Shown one piece after another: positions 44,440 through 55,332 of a DNA stretch of 64,000 bases. The DNA lies in NCBI GenBank assembly GCA_024734495.1, contig JALMQS010000136.1, positions 1,822,929 to 1,886,928 of the forward strand, written 5' to 3'. The notes below the pieces were generated by a model that saw only the letters and a program-made list of their open reading frames with translations, was not told where the DNA came from and did no database searches. This DNA is from Forficula auricularia (taxonomy: Eukaryota; Arthropoda; Insecta; Dermaptera; Forficulidae). How positions within the stretch are numbered: position 1 is the first letter of the stretch; the number at the start of each line of letters is the position of its first letter. The position numbers and the translations under genes are program-made.

Positions 44440-45435
44440 ATTCATAGAGAGAAACAAAGAGGTTGTCCTCCGTTTGATGCAAATAAACATACACAGATAT
44501 ATGTATATATATTACACTGTCCAACAATGAAAATGTCTCGGGCTCAAAAATAGCTGATTCTTATGTATTTCCACCTGCTGAATTCAAAAATCACCTTAAA
44601 AATTCAAAACGACGATAAAAGTCATATTGACATATTTTTGAGTCTCATTAGATATTATACAGCAATATTTGAGATCACAATATTTTGTTGAAGTAATAGA
44701 AAACAGCTTCCTCTTTGATTTTCAAATTACACCTTGTTTTTAGCTCAATTAGTACTCGAGTTATAACTAAAAAACTAAAACTACGTGATTATAAAGGATA
44801 ATAAACATATATAAAAACATATGGTCTTACTTTTTTAGTTATAACTCGAGTTCTAATTGAGTTACAAATAAGTGGTAATTTGAAAATCAAAGAGGAAGCT
44901 GTTTTCTATTACAACAAAATATTTTTATTTCAAATATTGCTGTTTAATATCTAATGAGACTCGAAAATAGGTCAAAATAGCCTTTTTTGACGATTATTAT
45001 TATTATAAAAACTACAAAAGAAAACTTTATACGGAATATAGGTACTTTTCCTTTATTTTGGTGCAGAATGAATAGAAAAATCATCAAATAAACTTTAAGA
45101 CAAGGAAAAAAAATTGTAGAGTTGTATTATTTATTTGTTTGAGACTATAGTTAAGAAGGCTTGGCCCTCATCATCAGTCTTTTTAATTATAAATATTATT
45201 TTTTGGGATCAGTATCATTCGGATATTGAAGGAAAGAAGGAAAAATTTTCAATATCCAAATGATACTGATAACATGAAAAATAATATTTATAACTAAAAA
45301 GACTGCTAATGAGGGCCAAGCCTTCGAAACTATAGTCTCAAACAAATAAATAATATATATAAATATATATTTTATATATAGGTATGTGTATGTTTATTTG
45401 CATCAAGCAGAGGACAACCTCTTTGTTTCACTCAA
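44440..45435. mobile_element. Composite inverted-repeat element bounded by the 42-bp module
   Basis: GAAACAAAGAGGTTGTCCTC (44452) faces GAGGACAACCTCTTTGTTTC (45410). Inside are two further inverted pairs: 44625-44985 (GTTATAACTCGAGTACTAAT type arms, about 140 bp each) and 45120-45360 (TTATTTGTTTGAGACTATAG facing CTATAGTCTCAAACAAATAA). The inner pair carries hammerhead-like motifs at about 45160-45205 (minus) and 45296-45340 (plus). Confidence 0.65.
45296..45340 (+). ncRNA. Hammerhead-like motif (damaged core)
   Basis: AGA, CUGCUAA in place of CUGAUGA, U, stem II GAGGGC/GCCUUC with a CAA loop, GAA, palindrome ACUAUAGU, C, then UC. The facing minus-strand copy (45160-45205) keeps CUGAUGA but has UUAA in place of GAAA, so each arm has lost a different half of the core. 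Confidence 0.42.
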
Positions 45436-45439
45436 TAAT

Positions 45440-45610
45440 TTTATAAATTGAAGGAGACAATAAAAGAGTGTGTCTTCTGCTGGAATTATAAATTTTTAAT
45501 TTATTTATAACAAGACTATTGTTTCGAGAGGCTTGCCCTCTTCATCAGTCTATCAACAGCAATACAAAATATTTTCAATATTTCTATTTATTTGAGACTA
45601 TAGCTTCAAA
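45440..45610. mobile_element. Fragment of inverted-repeat element with hammerhead-like motif
   Basis: GAAGGAGACAATAAAAGAGT ... CTGCTGGAATTATAAAT is shared with the palindrome at 60185-60310. On the minus strand at about 45515-45560 lie CUGAUGA, an extra A, stem II GAGGG/CUCUC, GAAAC, AAUA and GUC, an intact core with weak stem I pairing. Confidence 0.5.
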
Positions 45611-45614
45611 GTAA

Positions 45615-46110
45615 TTTTTAATCTTTAATTTATTTTGAATGTATTATTAATTAGTTGTTTGGCGAAAGACTATTTTATTTAATTCAATTTGTTTACTTTA
45701 AAAACTCAAGTTTTTAGTTAATAATCGAACACAATACTTCCACTTATCTACTAGAGTGAAATAGTATGTAAATATCTTCTAATCTTCTAATTGAATACGG
45801 TTAATCAAATTAAATATTTAAAAATTGAATCTTTCGAAAAATATTTTTTGTTAGATTGAAGAATTTTTTAATGAATAAAAGTGCTTGGTCTGGGTCGTAT
45901 TATTCAAAAGTAAATAAGCTTAAGTAAAAACCAAATAATATTCAAAAAAATCCCTTTTAAGCGAGAATAAATAGTGAAGAAAATCCTCTTTAACCAACTG
46001 AAATTAGACTTGAATATTACAATTACAATGTCGAATAAATACAAAAAATATTGCATCAAAAGGCAGTAGATGCGGAGCCAGATCACAAAATAAATAAAAG
46101 TCGAGAAATT
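45615..46110. other. AT-rich stretch, nothing recognised
   Basis: No supported feature apart from the exon-like stretch that follows. Confidence 0.35.
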
Positions 46111-46116
46111 GCCTAC

Positions 46117-46183
46117 CTGCAGGCGTCTTCTCTGTTCGAAGCTCTGCTATGGAAAAGATCCTCGGCGTGTGTTGGAATGTTCA
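46117..46183 (-). CDS. Candidate 67-nt internal exon, product unknown
   Basis: On the minus strand a strong acceptor (TTTGTCTTTTTTTCAG) is followed by 67 GC-balanced bases and then CTGCAG with a GTAGGC donor. Only one of the three frames is open through the exon; it reads NIPTHAEDLFHSRASN and a few more residues, a charged, ordinary composition. The flanks are sharply AT-rich, as expected of introns. The length is not a multiple of three, so the flanking introns would have different phases. No partner exon was found, so the host gene is unknown and probably has long introns. Confidence 0.45.
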
Positions 46184-46384
46184 CTGAAAAAAAGACAAAT
46201 TACATTTAATGATATGTTGATATGTTGCAATTTACATCATTAAAGCTTATGTTAAAACTATTTTAAATAAATAATAAAAAAAGATGGTTTGAAATTAAAT
46301 TTTTCTAAAATAAATCAACTGGTGTGGTGACAATGTCGAGTGGTCACCACACCACTTTCACATTAGTTTCTCCCTTATTTGAAA

Positions 46385-46690
46385 TCTATATCATATATAT
46401 TATATGTGTTCCGATTTCAGCCAAAAGCTTGCTTTATTCCTTCTAGCCTATATCGAGCTTAAGTTTCGAATTTCGTAGCTCTGAGACTTATGGGTGCCAA
46501 ACGCAGAGAGATATATATATGTACTTATGAACTGACTAATTAATTTTTGGTTAAATTTTGGCCTCTGTGGACCAGAATATCCGGTTTTATGTTCTAAATC
46601 GGGTTTCAAACTTTTAAGGGCATCTATTCCTCCCACCTAGAGGTCACAAAGTGAAATAAACTTTTTTCATCTCTGAGATAGAAGATTCCA
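46385..46690 (-). repeat. Dispersed repeat, inverted copy of 10040-10395
   Basis: Reading on the minus strand, TCTCAGAGATGAAAAAAGTT, CACTTTGTGACCTCTAGG, then AAGTCTCAGAGCTACGAAAT and AAGCTCGATATAGGCTAGAA match the other copy in order. The ATGT microsatellite is reduced to a few ATAT and ACAT units. Confidence 0.6.
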
Positions 46691-46699
46691 AAGACTCAG

Positions 46700-47125
46700 G
46701 AATCCCGGCAGGCGATCGCAATAGTCTACATTATCCGATCTTAAAATTTGTACAATGAATAGAAGTTTAATAATAAAAAATCGCAGAGTAAATACAGTTT
46801 CAAAAACAAGATTAAAATTTTCAAACTCAAAAATCACATTTAAAAAAAACACTTTAAATAATTTTTTTGTATTTTTTTTCTAAAAAGTATGTAAAAAAAG
46901 AAAAATTTCAAATAGAAAAAAATTGAATTTGGATTATTTTTGAGGAATTTGAAGCGAAAAATCCGAAATTAGATATCTTTTAAACCGGTGATCAAAAAAT
47001 TTCAAAATTTACCAGGAAGAATTTTTTGATGGTTACTAAAAAATATCAAAAAATGAAGAAAACCAAAAATTAAAATTTTTCAAACCGTCCGATTTGGCGA
47101 GGACTGTCTCTCTATATAGCTAGTG
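46700..47125. other. AT-rich stretch, nothing recognised
   Basis: No supported feature. Confidence 0.4.
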
Positions 47126-47129
47126 TCGT

Positions 47130-47310
47130 GGGGTAATCCGCGATTGGAAGTAGGTGTACACCGCTTAGGAAGTATTTTGGAAGTACTTGGAAATATTTGG
47201 AAGTACTTGGAAATATTTGGAAGGTTAATCTATTGTCATCTATTGTCTTCTACTTGGAAATGGAAGTGGAAATAGATGTACAAGATTTTAGGTCGTGGTT
47301 CACCCTCGGT
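47130..47310. mobile_element. Minisatellite-bearing inverted-repeat element (copy 3)
   Basis: GGGGTAATCCGCGATTGG and GTCGTGGTTCACCCTCGG form imperfect inverted ends. A short array of GGAAGTACTTGGAAATATTT lies inside, with GTAGGTGTACACC and AGATGTACAAGAT blocks near the ends. Confidence 0.55.
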
Positions 47311-47365
47311 ATCAGTGTAGAACGAAACATCGAACTTGGCTAAATTTTTTTAGCCGTTTTTGTAG

Positions 47366-47655
47366 ATCGATAGGAAGTATTTTGGAAGTACTTGGAAATA
47401 TTTGGAAGTTCTTGAAATAATTGGAAGTTCTTGAAAATATTTGGAGCACTTGGAAATATTTGAAAGTACTTCGATATTTGAAGTACTTGGAAATATTTGA
47501 AATACTTGGAAATATTTGAAAGTACTTGGAAATATTTGAAAGTACTTGGTAACATTTGAAAGTACTTGGAAATATTTGAAAGTACTTGGAAATATTTGGA
47601 CGTTCAAGTGGAAGTAGTTGTACAGCATATTAGGTCGAGGTTCACCCTTCGGCTA
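47366..47655. mobile_element. Minisatellite-bearing inverted-repeat element (copy 4)
   Basis: An expanded array of the 20-bp unit (about a dozen copies) ends with GAAGTAGTTGTACAGCAT and GGTCGAGGTTCACCCTTCG. The left terminal repeat is missing or decayed. Repetitive open frames here (for example 47350-47628 minus) are artefacts. Confidence 0.55.
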
Positions 47656-47659
47656 GTGT

Positions 47660-48485
47660 AAAAATTGAAAATGATTAATTTGTAAATATTTTGAAGATAT
47701 ATGTTATAAATTGACTGAAGAATAAAATCCAATAGAAGAGAGGGAATAAATTTTCAAGATAAGAAGCATCCTGATATGGCATAACGAGAGCAAACCTCTC
47801 TAGCAGGAGCAATAATAGATTATTGAGATAAGTCGAGTAGTGGTGGAAGATAAATCGTGAGCGAAGCAACCACTGCCTATTGCCAGAAGGGAAACATGTC
47901 ATAATACCCCCCCCCACCCCATCCTGCCACCTCGCCTTTCTGAAGAAAAAAGAAGATTGATGAAAAAGTTCGAAAACAATTTTATAGTTAACAAAAGAGA
48001 AAGGCTTATTGCTAACTCGTTTGTTTAATCGAAAATAAATGGAATTTGTTTGATTTTTCATTACCTATAGATGTAAGTATGGAATGGAAAATAAAAAACG
48101 TGACTGCAATATATATTATGTACATTTGGATTGATGGAAATAAAAATATGAGAAAATAGCGTGTGTGTTCACATCAATTTCATTTAAGGTAGTTCTTTCG
48201 CGACATTCCATTGAAGAATGAACTAAGCTTCGGACTGTTTTGAATTTAAACACTTTCAATTTCCAAATATTTGTTGTTATAGTTCTCCTTAGTTGGTATT
48301 CAATTTTTAAGTTGATTAATCAGGCACTCAGGCTTTTTTCAAGATTTTCAACCAAAACTTTGTTCCGAGACTTCCAATTTTTGACTTAATCGGTCAAAGA
48401 TCTTCATACTTAATCATCTCCAAATCAGATTTGGGTAAGGAGATCGTTCAGTTAGAATCTTTTTAAATCTTCTAATATTCGTGTT
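47660..48485. other. Intergenic stretch, no supported gene
   Basis: A 128-codon minus-strand frame at 47675-48061 has no recognisable domain, and its glycine-rich middle comes from a C-run on the plus strand. I do not call it a gene. Confidence 0.3.
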
Positions 48486-48489
48486 GTTT

Positions 48490-48600
48490 TACGAGGTGGA
48501 CTCATTCGACCACACGCTCAACCCCTTTTAGTCGCCTTTTACGACATGCAGGATACTGCGGACTAATTCATTAACCCCGGTCCTACAGGGGATAAACGAA
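48490..48600. repeat. Dispersed repeat shared with 9600-9880
   Basis: CCCTTTTAGTCGCCTTTTAC, then GACATGCAGGATACTGCGG, then CGGTCCTACAGGGGA match the end block of 9780-9870. Confidence 0.5.
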
Positions 48601-48609
48601 GTTCAGTAA

Positions 48610-48955
48610 ATAATGAAATTTTTTTCACACTCCTCACACCATAATAATATAATTATTCACTAACTTAGGATTTAACTTACCATAACAACAATACAAATAT
48701 TATTCATTTTTTCATTAGCATTTAATAAAATTTAATAATAATTTTTTATTTTTCTAAATATTTAGTAAAATGCTAATCCCGAAAGATTATTGAAGTATCA
48801 TGACATAACTGATTTTTGAAATTTTATTGCTTAAACAAAATAAAGTCAATTTTCAAAAAATAAATAGAAAGTATCAGTCTTCCGCTAGTAGGACTAATAG
48901 AACTTTCAAACATCAAATTGGCAGGTCATATTTTTCGACGATCGATGAAAAAACA
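48610..48955. other. AT-rich stretch, nothing recognised
   Basis: No supported feature. Confidence 0.35.
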
Positions 48956-48959
48956 ATTT

Positions 48960-49480
48960 CATTTTTACTTTATCCAATGCAAAGCATGGGTAAAGTATTG
49001 CAATCGCTCTCGGGGCAAGCGTGGCTTCAAAGGGTCCTCAGGTAAAGACTACGGAACCCATGGACTAAATTAAAGTCACAAATTGTAGTATTCAATTAGG
49101 TTGAATTTTAGCACGTGACGGTTTTGCCAAAAATTACATGGGGTCTCGTCGAGAGGCCAAAAAGTGCCATTTTTTCATTTAGTGCGTGCGGATGTATGTA
49201 TGTATGTATGGATGGATGTATGTTATCGTTTTTTGGCCCACGATTTTTTCCACACCGTTGCACCGATTGAAATGAAATTGAAAACCTAGCATTCTTTGAA
49301 CAAAATGAAGCGCTGATTAGATTTTGGTACATATCGACCCACAAACATTAGTACTTTATTTCAGTACTTTTTTAGTTTTTTCTAAATATCTTGAAAATGA
49401 CTTAACCAATTTTGATGAAATTTAATATCCTAATTAAGTACCTTGGGGACCACAAAAAAGGATAAATAAAGTTTTTAGTA
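48960..49480 (+). repeat. Dispersed repeat related to the ATGT-microsatellite family
   Basis: CTTTATCCAATGCAAAGCAT, AAAGTATTGCAATCG, then GGCCAAAAAGTGCCATTTTT, AGTGCGTGCGGATGTATG and GAAATTTAATATCC follow the same plan as 10040-10395 but with little direct identity beyond short blocks. Confidence 0.45.
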
Positions 49481-49689
49481 AAATTATATTTTAAAGTACT
49501 TTACTCTAGAGTAAGAGAGTACTTTTAATTTTTTTAATTCTTTAAAATTTATTCATTTGAACCTTTTAATATAGCTCATTTAGCCTTGCTTAAATAAGAA
49601 TGGATAGGCTTCTCTCTGTGAAATGCTAAAAATTTGGGAGGAAATTTTATAAGTAACCATAGCAACTGCGTTGTTTTCTTATCCCTTAC

Positions 49690-51100
49690 CTTTGCAGAAG
49701 ACATAGAGGAACCGACTTTAAACCAAAAATAGCGATTGATTCTCATCAAATACTTGAGGAATAACCATTCTATATTGGATTTTTGACGTTTCGGTTTTTA
49801 TTGGTGACCATTGCTGAGGACATAGATGAATCGACTTTAAACCAAAAATAGCGATTGATTCTCATCAAATACTTGAGGAATAACCATTCTATATTGGATT
49901 TTTGACGTTTCGGTATTTATTGGTGACCATTGCTGAAGACATAGAGAAATCGACTTTAAACCAAAAATAGCGATTGATTCTCATCAAATACTTGAGGAAT
50001 AACCATTCTATATTGGATTTTTGACGTTTCGGTTTTTATTGGTAACCATTGCTGAAGACATAGAGGAATCGACTTTAATCCAAAAATAGCGATTGATTCT
50101 CATATAGTACTTGAGGAATAACCATTCTATATTGGATTTTTGACGTTTCGGTTTTTATTGGTCACCATTTCTGAAGACATAGAGGAATCGACTTTAAACC
50201 AAAAATAGCGATTGAGTCTCATCAAATACTTGAGAAATAACCATTCTATATTGGATTTTTGACGTTTCGGTTTTAATTGGTAACCATTGCTGAAGACATA
50301 GAGGTATCGACTTTAAACCAAAAATAGCGATTGATTCTCATCTAGTACTTGAGGAATAACCATTTTATATTGGATTTTTGAGGTTTCGGTTTTTATTGAT
50401 AACCATTGCTGAAGACATGGAGGAATCGACTTAAAATCAAAAATAGCCATCGATTCTCATCTAATACTTGAGGAATAACAATTCTACATTAGGTTTTTGA
50501 CGTTTCGATTATTATTGGTAACCAGTGCTGAAGACATGGAGGAATCGACTTAAAATCAAAAATAACGATCGATTCATATCTAATACTAGAGGAATAACCT
50601 TATTGCATTCCATTTTTGATGTTTTGACTATTAATGGCAACCTCTACTGAAAACGTGGAAGAATAGACTTAAAATCAAAAAGACTAAAATCTTTTTTGGT
50701 AAACAACTCATGCTTGAGTTGTTTGCCATAAAAGAATTTAGTCTTTTTGATTTTAAGTCTATTCTTCCACGTTTTCAGTAGAGGTTGCCATTAATAGTCA
50801 AAACATCAAAATGGAATGCAATAAGGTTATTCCTCTAGTATTAGATAAGAATCGATCGTTATTTTTGATTTTAAGTCGATTCCTCCATGCCTTCAGCAAT
50901 GGTTACCAATAATAATCGAAACGTCAAAAACCTAATGTAGAATTGTTATTCCTCAAGTATTAGATGAGAATCGATGGCTATTTTTGATTTTAAGTCGATT
51001 CCTCCATGTCTTCAGCAATGGTTACCAATAAAAACCGAAATGTCAAAAATCAAACGTAGAATGGTTATTCCTCAACTATTAAATGAGAATTATTTTTGAA
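49690..51100. mobile_element. Foldback element with 119-bp tandem units in its arms
   Basis: About eight units with a period near 119 bp run from 49696 to 50690. Each has GACTTTAAACCAAAAATAGC, GATTGATTCTCATC, ACTTGAGGAATAACCATTCT and TTTTGACGTTTCGG. At 50690-50760 the sequence inverts through AGTTGTTTGCC/GGTAAACAACT, and about three and a half units continue in the opposite orientation to about 51095. Long inverted arms made of short tandem repeats are the structure of foldback (FB-like) transposons. The arms are unequal. Units close to the centre have diverged together with their mirror partners. Confidence 0.85.
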
Positions 51101-51104
51101 TTAA

Positions 51105-51515
51105 TGTCAATATGAACTACAAATTGCAAGTGAAATGTGATTAATAATAAAGGAACAAACATATTAATATTTCAAATGAATTTGGATAAAGTTTAGCAAC
51201 GATCCGTTGCAGTTTATTTTTCTTCGCTTTTCAAAATTTTTTCTTCGTTGAATGAAAATTTTAATTTTTATTTTTAGATAAAATAATTATATTTTCAAAA
51301 TGAAAATGTGGCTAGGACGTGATAGTAAAGAATTAAGTATCAACATAATTAAAATTTTGAATTAGGTTTTTGCTTTGGTAATAACAATAAAAATGTTAAA
51401 AAGCAGCTTACTAAAGATAAATACGATTGATTCGCAATTATATATGGGGTAGTAAAGCTTCACTACTAAGAAAATTGAAGTTTTCAAACACATTATTTAC
51501 AAATAGTAAGAAGGT
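51105..51515. other. AT-rich stretch, nothing recognised
   Basis: No supported feature. Confidence 0.4.
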
Positions 51516-51517
51516 GT

Positions 51518-51735
51518 CATCTATTAGATCCGAGATGGAATGGATTATTATTATTTATGTCAGAAGGGTTGTTTTATTCCCTCAATGATCACACGAATGC
51601 CAAAATTGGCAATCTGGGCCAATTGGCTACCCTATGAGGTGAAGCCATCTGATGTATGTAATTTGGGTCCGATTCCCGAGGGGGTAAGAAAAACCCTCTC
51701 TGATATAATCCATTCCATTTTGTATCTAATAGATA
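51518..51735 (+). mobile_element. Small element with 30-bp inverted ends and tRNA-like interior
   Basis: CTATTAGATCCGAGATGG followed by AATGGATTAT is inverted at the right (ATAATCCATTCC, then ATTTTGTATCTAATAG). Inside are CCAATTGGCTACCC and a B-box-like GGGTCCGATTCCCGAGG with AAGAAAAACCCTC, similar to the SINE fragments at 4463 and 11435. It combines a MITE-like border with a SINE-like core. Confidence 0.55.
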
Positions 51736-51739
51736 ACAA

Positions 51740-52025
51740 TCTCTGCGATTTTTTAGAAAATTTAAAATTTATTTCCATCGGCAACTTGAAGTCTGATATT
51801 AAATATTTACAGGATTGAATTTAAATCAAAATCTGAACAACAAATCATGGCCAGTCTATTTTAGCCAAATGATCATGATAAATCGATTCATGTCAAATGA
51901 ATGATTTTTCACATTTATTATACCTTATAAATATTTTTTTATTCATTCAGAAAGGTGTAACAATAGTGTTAGTTATTCTAAATAAAAAGTGGAAATATAT
52001 CCATAATCAATGAACCTGAAAGAAA
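51740..52025. other. AT-rich stretch, nothing recognised
   Basis: No supported feature. Confidence 0.35.
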
Positions 52026-52029
52026 AAAA

Positions 52030-52330
52030 TCTCCATTTAAAAACAATGGGTCTTCACCTTGTCAGACAAAATAGCAAGGTGGATGCTTGAAAGGTGGAGG
52101 CTCGTTTCGCAGAGGATTTTGAATCCTCTGTCTCTCGTGCAGCTCGTTGACTTAATTAAAACGAGGCCAAGTGTTGGGTTTTTTGTCGGTCGCCCCCTGA
52201 GGTCTCGGAAGCTGCTGATCCTGTTTCCCAAATGACCGTAGTCCATTTATCTAAGCCCTGTGTGTATATACACACAGCGTGACTGAATTGTACCGAAAGC
52301 TAAGGGAAGGAACTGGCTGTAAGAACCGAG
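52030..52330. other. GC-balanced single-copy island
   Basis: Includes a 69-codon minus-strand frame (52246-52037) without a known domain, and short internal inverted strings (GAGGATTTTGAATCCTC, GTGTGTATATACACAC). Not repeated in the window. Could be conserved noncoding DNA or an exon. Confidence 0.25.
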
Positions 52331-52929
52331 ATACGTGACCGGCATCCCGTGTGTTTATTACGCAATTTGCATAATACGTCTACCTTATTTCAATTGCATC
52401 AAAAGTATACAAATATTTTTTATATACCTGCCTGTATATTTTTAGAAAGAATTATTTTAAAATGTTTTTTTTTTTTTTCAAATCAATTCTGAAATTGAAG
52501 GAAATAAGCTTGGAAAGTGTAAGTCGAGTCACATACCTTATAACTCCTAAAAAATTTGAGATAACAAATTTGTTCTTATTTATCGTTGATAAAAATGAAA
52601 TGAATGAATTTGCGGATTTTTAAATAATTTTAAGTTAAGCCTTTTCTAAACGCCGACAGGATAGAGTAATATAGAGTGGAGGGCTCCATAAGGAGCCAAT
52701 GTATTTTAGCGTATACGAGTTATAGAGCTCTCTGGCGAGACCAGGGCGAAACCATTGGGCAATGAAATGGCGGAAACCGCTCTCTTCGGGCAGATTTTGA
52801 TGACATTATCAAGAATAAAAAATGCGCTTATCCCATACTAAAGCGCATTTGTGCTGCGCTCGTATGTACTATCTATGGATCATCTATGTCCGTCCCCAAC
52901 AAAACAGTGGGTTTCGATCGGTGTCCATG

Positions 52930-52982
52930 GGGTGAGCCCTCTGGCTAGAAAGAGGGCTGCCGAAGCCGGGCCTTGTAGCTAG
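52930..52982 (+). mobile_element. Helitron 3'-end fragment
   Basis: CCTCTGGCTAGAAAGAGGGC, then TGCCGAAGCCGGGCCTTG and TAGCTAG match the 3' terminus of copy H1. The base after CTAG is G, not T, so the junction is atypical or mutated. The matching 5' leader is not upstream. Confidence 0.65.
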
Positions 52983-53035
52983 GTATATATATATATATAA
53001 ATTTACTACAATTCTCATCTGTCTGATTTTGGGGA

Positions 53036-53094
53036 ATATATGTTAACATTTAAATGAAGTTTTAACTTTCGCTTTCATTTAAATGTTAACATAT
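53036..53094. repeat. Short hairpin (TATATGTTAACATTTAAATG arms)
   Basis: TATATGTTAACATTTAAATG faces CATTTAAATGTTAACATATA around a loop of about 20 bases directly downstream of the Helitron end. Confidence 0.6.
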
Positions 53095-53259
53095 ACTATA
53101 ACATAAGAGGTATGTAACTTTTATCTATGACAAAGGCTTTGAATGTTCTATGATCTTAGGATAACTCTCAAGAACTAAGAGTTTTCGCCCTGCAGTCGCT
53201 AGAGAGCGCTTTTTCGATATACGGTAGCTTTCTACTCTATATTACTCTATGGTCGACAG

Positions 53260-54020
53260 GTACAAATATAACCTAAAAACGGTCATTTTGGATCCCTCTC
53301 AAGTCGCCATTTTAAATCAGAAATAAATTTAAAAAAATTAAAAATCTGAATTTTTAAAAAAGATTTTTACAGGGATAAGTCATATGATAAAAAATATTTT
53401 TGAAGTGTAACTTCTTTAGCCACGTATTTGTTTGAATTTTTTGTTACACTAAAGGCGAAAATACCTAATAGAGGGAAAATAATAGAAAAACCTTGATTTT
53501 AAAATATTAATTTAAATTTCCTAAATGTAATTTATTGTATTTGTCTATTAGTGGATTTTAAAAATAATAGTTTAAATTTCCTAATTTTAATAAATTTTAT
53601 TTGTCATGAGCTATTAATGGGTTTTAAAATTGTTTCACTTCCCTTGAGCTTATGCGGATGAGGATCACACATTTTTTTAGCTCTCAAATATAATTCGACC
53701 TCCCCAAAATAATCAGCCAATTAAAATTTAAAAGAATTTGTGATTTTAGAGAAAATGAATACATAGTATAACGCACTTATACACCAGTTACCCTCAGATT
53801 GATTAAATCAGAGTTCGGCAAACCGGTGGAAATTACCCTAAGTGGGATAAATGAAATTTTTTAGTATAAAGACCACAAAAATACAAATCCTTTATAGAAC
53901 AATCTAGAAACGTTTAATGAAAATCTAAATTTAACATATTTTATTTGTTGTTAATTTTAAATATATAATCGATGTAATAAAATAAATAAATATTAAGTTC
54001 ACGTGTTTCGGATACCAGAT
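53260..54020. other. AT-rich stretch, nothing recognised
   Basis: A TTTTAAAATAATAGTTTAAATTTCC-like block occurs twice (about 53500 and 53558, 58 bp apart), a short local duplication. No gene seen. Confidence 0.35.
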
Positions 54021-54025
54021 AATGG

Positions 54026-54171
54026 TTAAAGAAAAAATATTTCATCTAAATTGAGCTTTTTTGGTTGTTTTCTTCTTTTATGTCGACACATTCGTGATTG
54101 GGTCAAATTCATTTCAGAGCTGTCAGAGATGAAATTAAAACAATCAAATGCATCTACTAGAAGTGATATTT

Positions 54172-54207
<36 letters not shown>

Positions 54208-54376
54208 TAATTAGTTTGGATCGAGCTTTGATAAATTTATTCTGAATATTATTTAATATTATTCGATCTGGACACATGCACGCCTCGGCGACTTCAATAT
54301 TGAAATCATTCGATTTTTTGAGTGGGGGTTCACAGTTTATAAAAATGTCCTTAACTTGGAGAAAAGCCATTTTCAA
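54026..54376 (-). CDS. Unassigned 116-codon frame interrupted by an AT microsatellite
   Basis: Reads MKMAFLQVKDIFINCEPPLK at the start and SSEMNLTQSRMCRHKRRKQP near the end, with a YIYI run in the middle made by the (AT)n tract at 54174-54204. The outer parts have ordinary amino-acid composition, but I recognise no domain and no splice sites. It may be a chance frame or a decayed coding relic. Confidence 0.15.
54174..54204. repeat. (AT)n microsatellite
   Basis: An uninterrupted run of alternating A and T about 31 bp long. Confidence 0.9.
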
Positions 54377-54379
54377 TTA

Positions 54380-55325
54380 TTATTTTTTTCAGTCTCTGTG
54401 TCTGGATTCTGATTAATCAAGATAGCTCGAAGAATGAAAAGTCGTAGAAAGTTTGTTCTAGTGCCAATTTGTTTTATTGATACAGAGAATGAAATAGATT
54501 TTGAGTTCTCAAACTTTATAGCTTCCGGTTGCATGCCAAGTCTTTAAAAACTTTTACCTTTTTGAAATTATTTACATAGCTATTTATTTAAAAAAAATGT
54601 ATTCTTTTTATATTTATTTAATAATAAATATTATTTTGAAAGTTTTTTTTTTCAATAGACCACCCATGATATAAAATAAACAATTAATCAAACATTTCTA
54701 TTTATCTTCTGGAATCCCAACGATTCGATTTCTACTTCTAAATATATTTTTGAAAATTGATTGATGCTTTAAGAATCAGCCATGGCATCGATTTTTCGAA
54801 ATCTAACTCCATGAGCTGAGAGATTCTATTAGTGAGTAGTTTGATTTTTGGGTGAAAAAAATGTCTACATCCACACTTTTTATTATTTTATTTTACTTAA
54901 AAATGGTGCATTTGTAAACATTTCATTTTTAATGAAAATACAAAATAAAGGGTGGAAACTTGATAAAAAACGAGAGGAAATAACTGACCAGCTGATCACG
55001 AATAACAATATCACTATAAAAGAATGTGAGAAATACCATAATATACTATACTGATCTACCATATACAATAACTCTGAAAATCGCTTTATTATTAATATTA
55101 TAATTCAAGTAATTTTATAAGAATATTGCAAAAAGTAATTGAACTCAACATACTAGTAAGATTATTTTAAATTTTCAAATTCTTTTTCTATTCAAAACTA
55201 ATAATTCAAGCACACCACAAGATATAGATTTTGTATTATAATTAATACAGTTTCAGTCAAGTATTAATTATAATTCTTTTTGCAACGAAATTTTCTCTGG
55301 AGAGAGATTAATTTGTAGAAATTTT
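54380..55325. other. AT-rich stretch, nothing recognised
   Basis: Short open frames only (54848-55054 plus), without domain signature. Confidence 0.4.
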
Positions 55326-55332
55326 AATTTGC

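Larger units (their letters stand above)
52651..53255. mobile_element. Inverted-repeat element containing a Helitron 3' end
   Basis: CGACAGGATAGAGTAATATA followed by GAGTGGAGGGCT is inverted at the right (AGCTTTCTACTCTATATTAC, then TCTATGGTCGACAGG). A Helitron terminus (52930-52982) and a hairpin (53036-53094) lie inside. No coding capacity. Confidence 0.5.

Noticed and set aside
47675..48061. 128-codon minus-strand frame
   Set aside because: No domain, no splice signals, and its middle is encoded by a C-rich homopolymer region.
49690..50690. CRISPR-like regular repeats
   Set aside because: The 119-bp units are contiguous without unique spacers, continue in inverted orientation and lie in a eukaryotic context.
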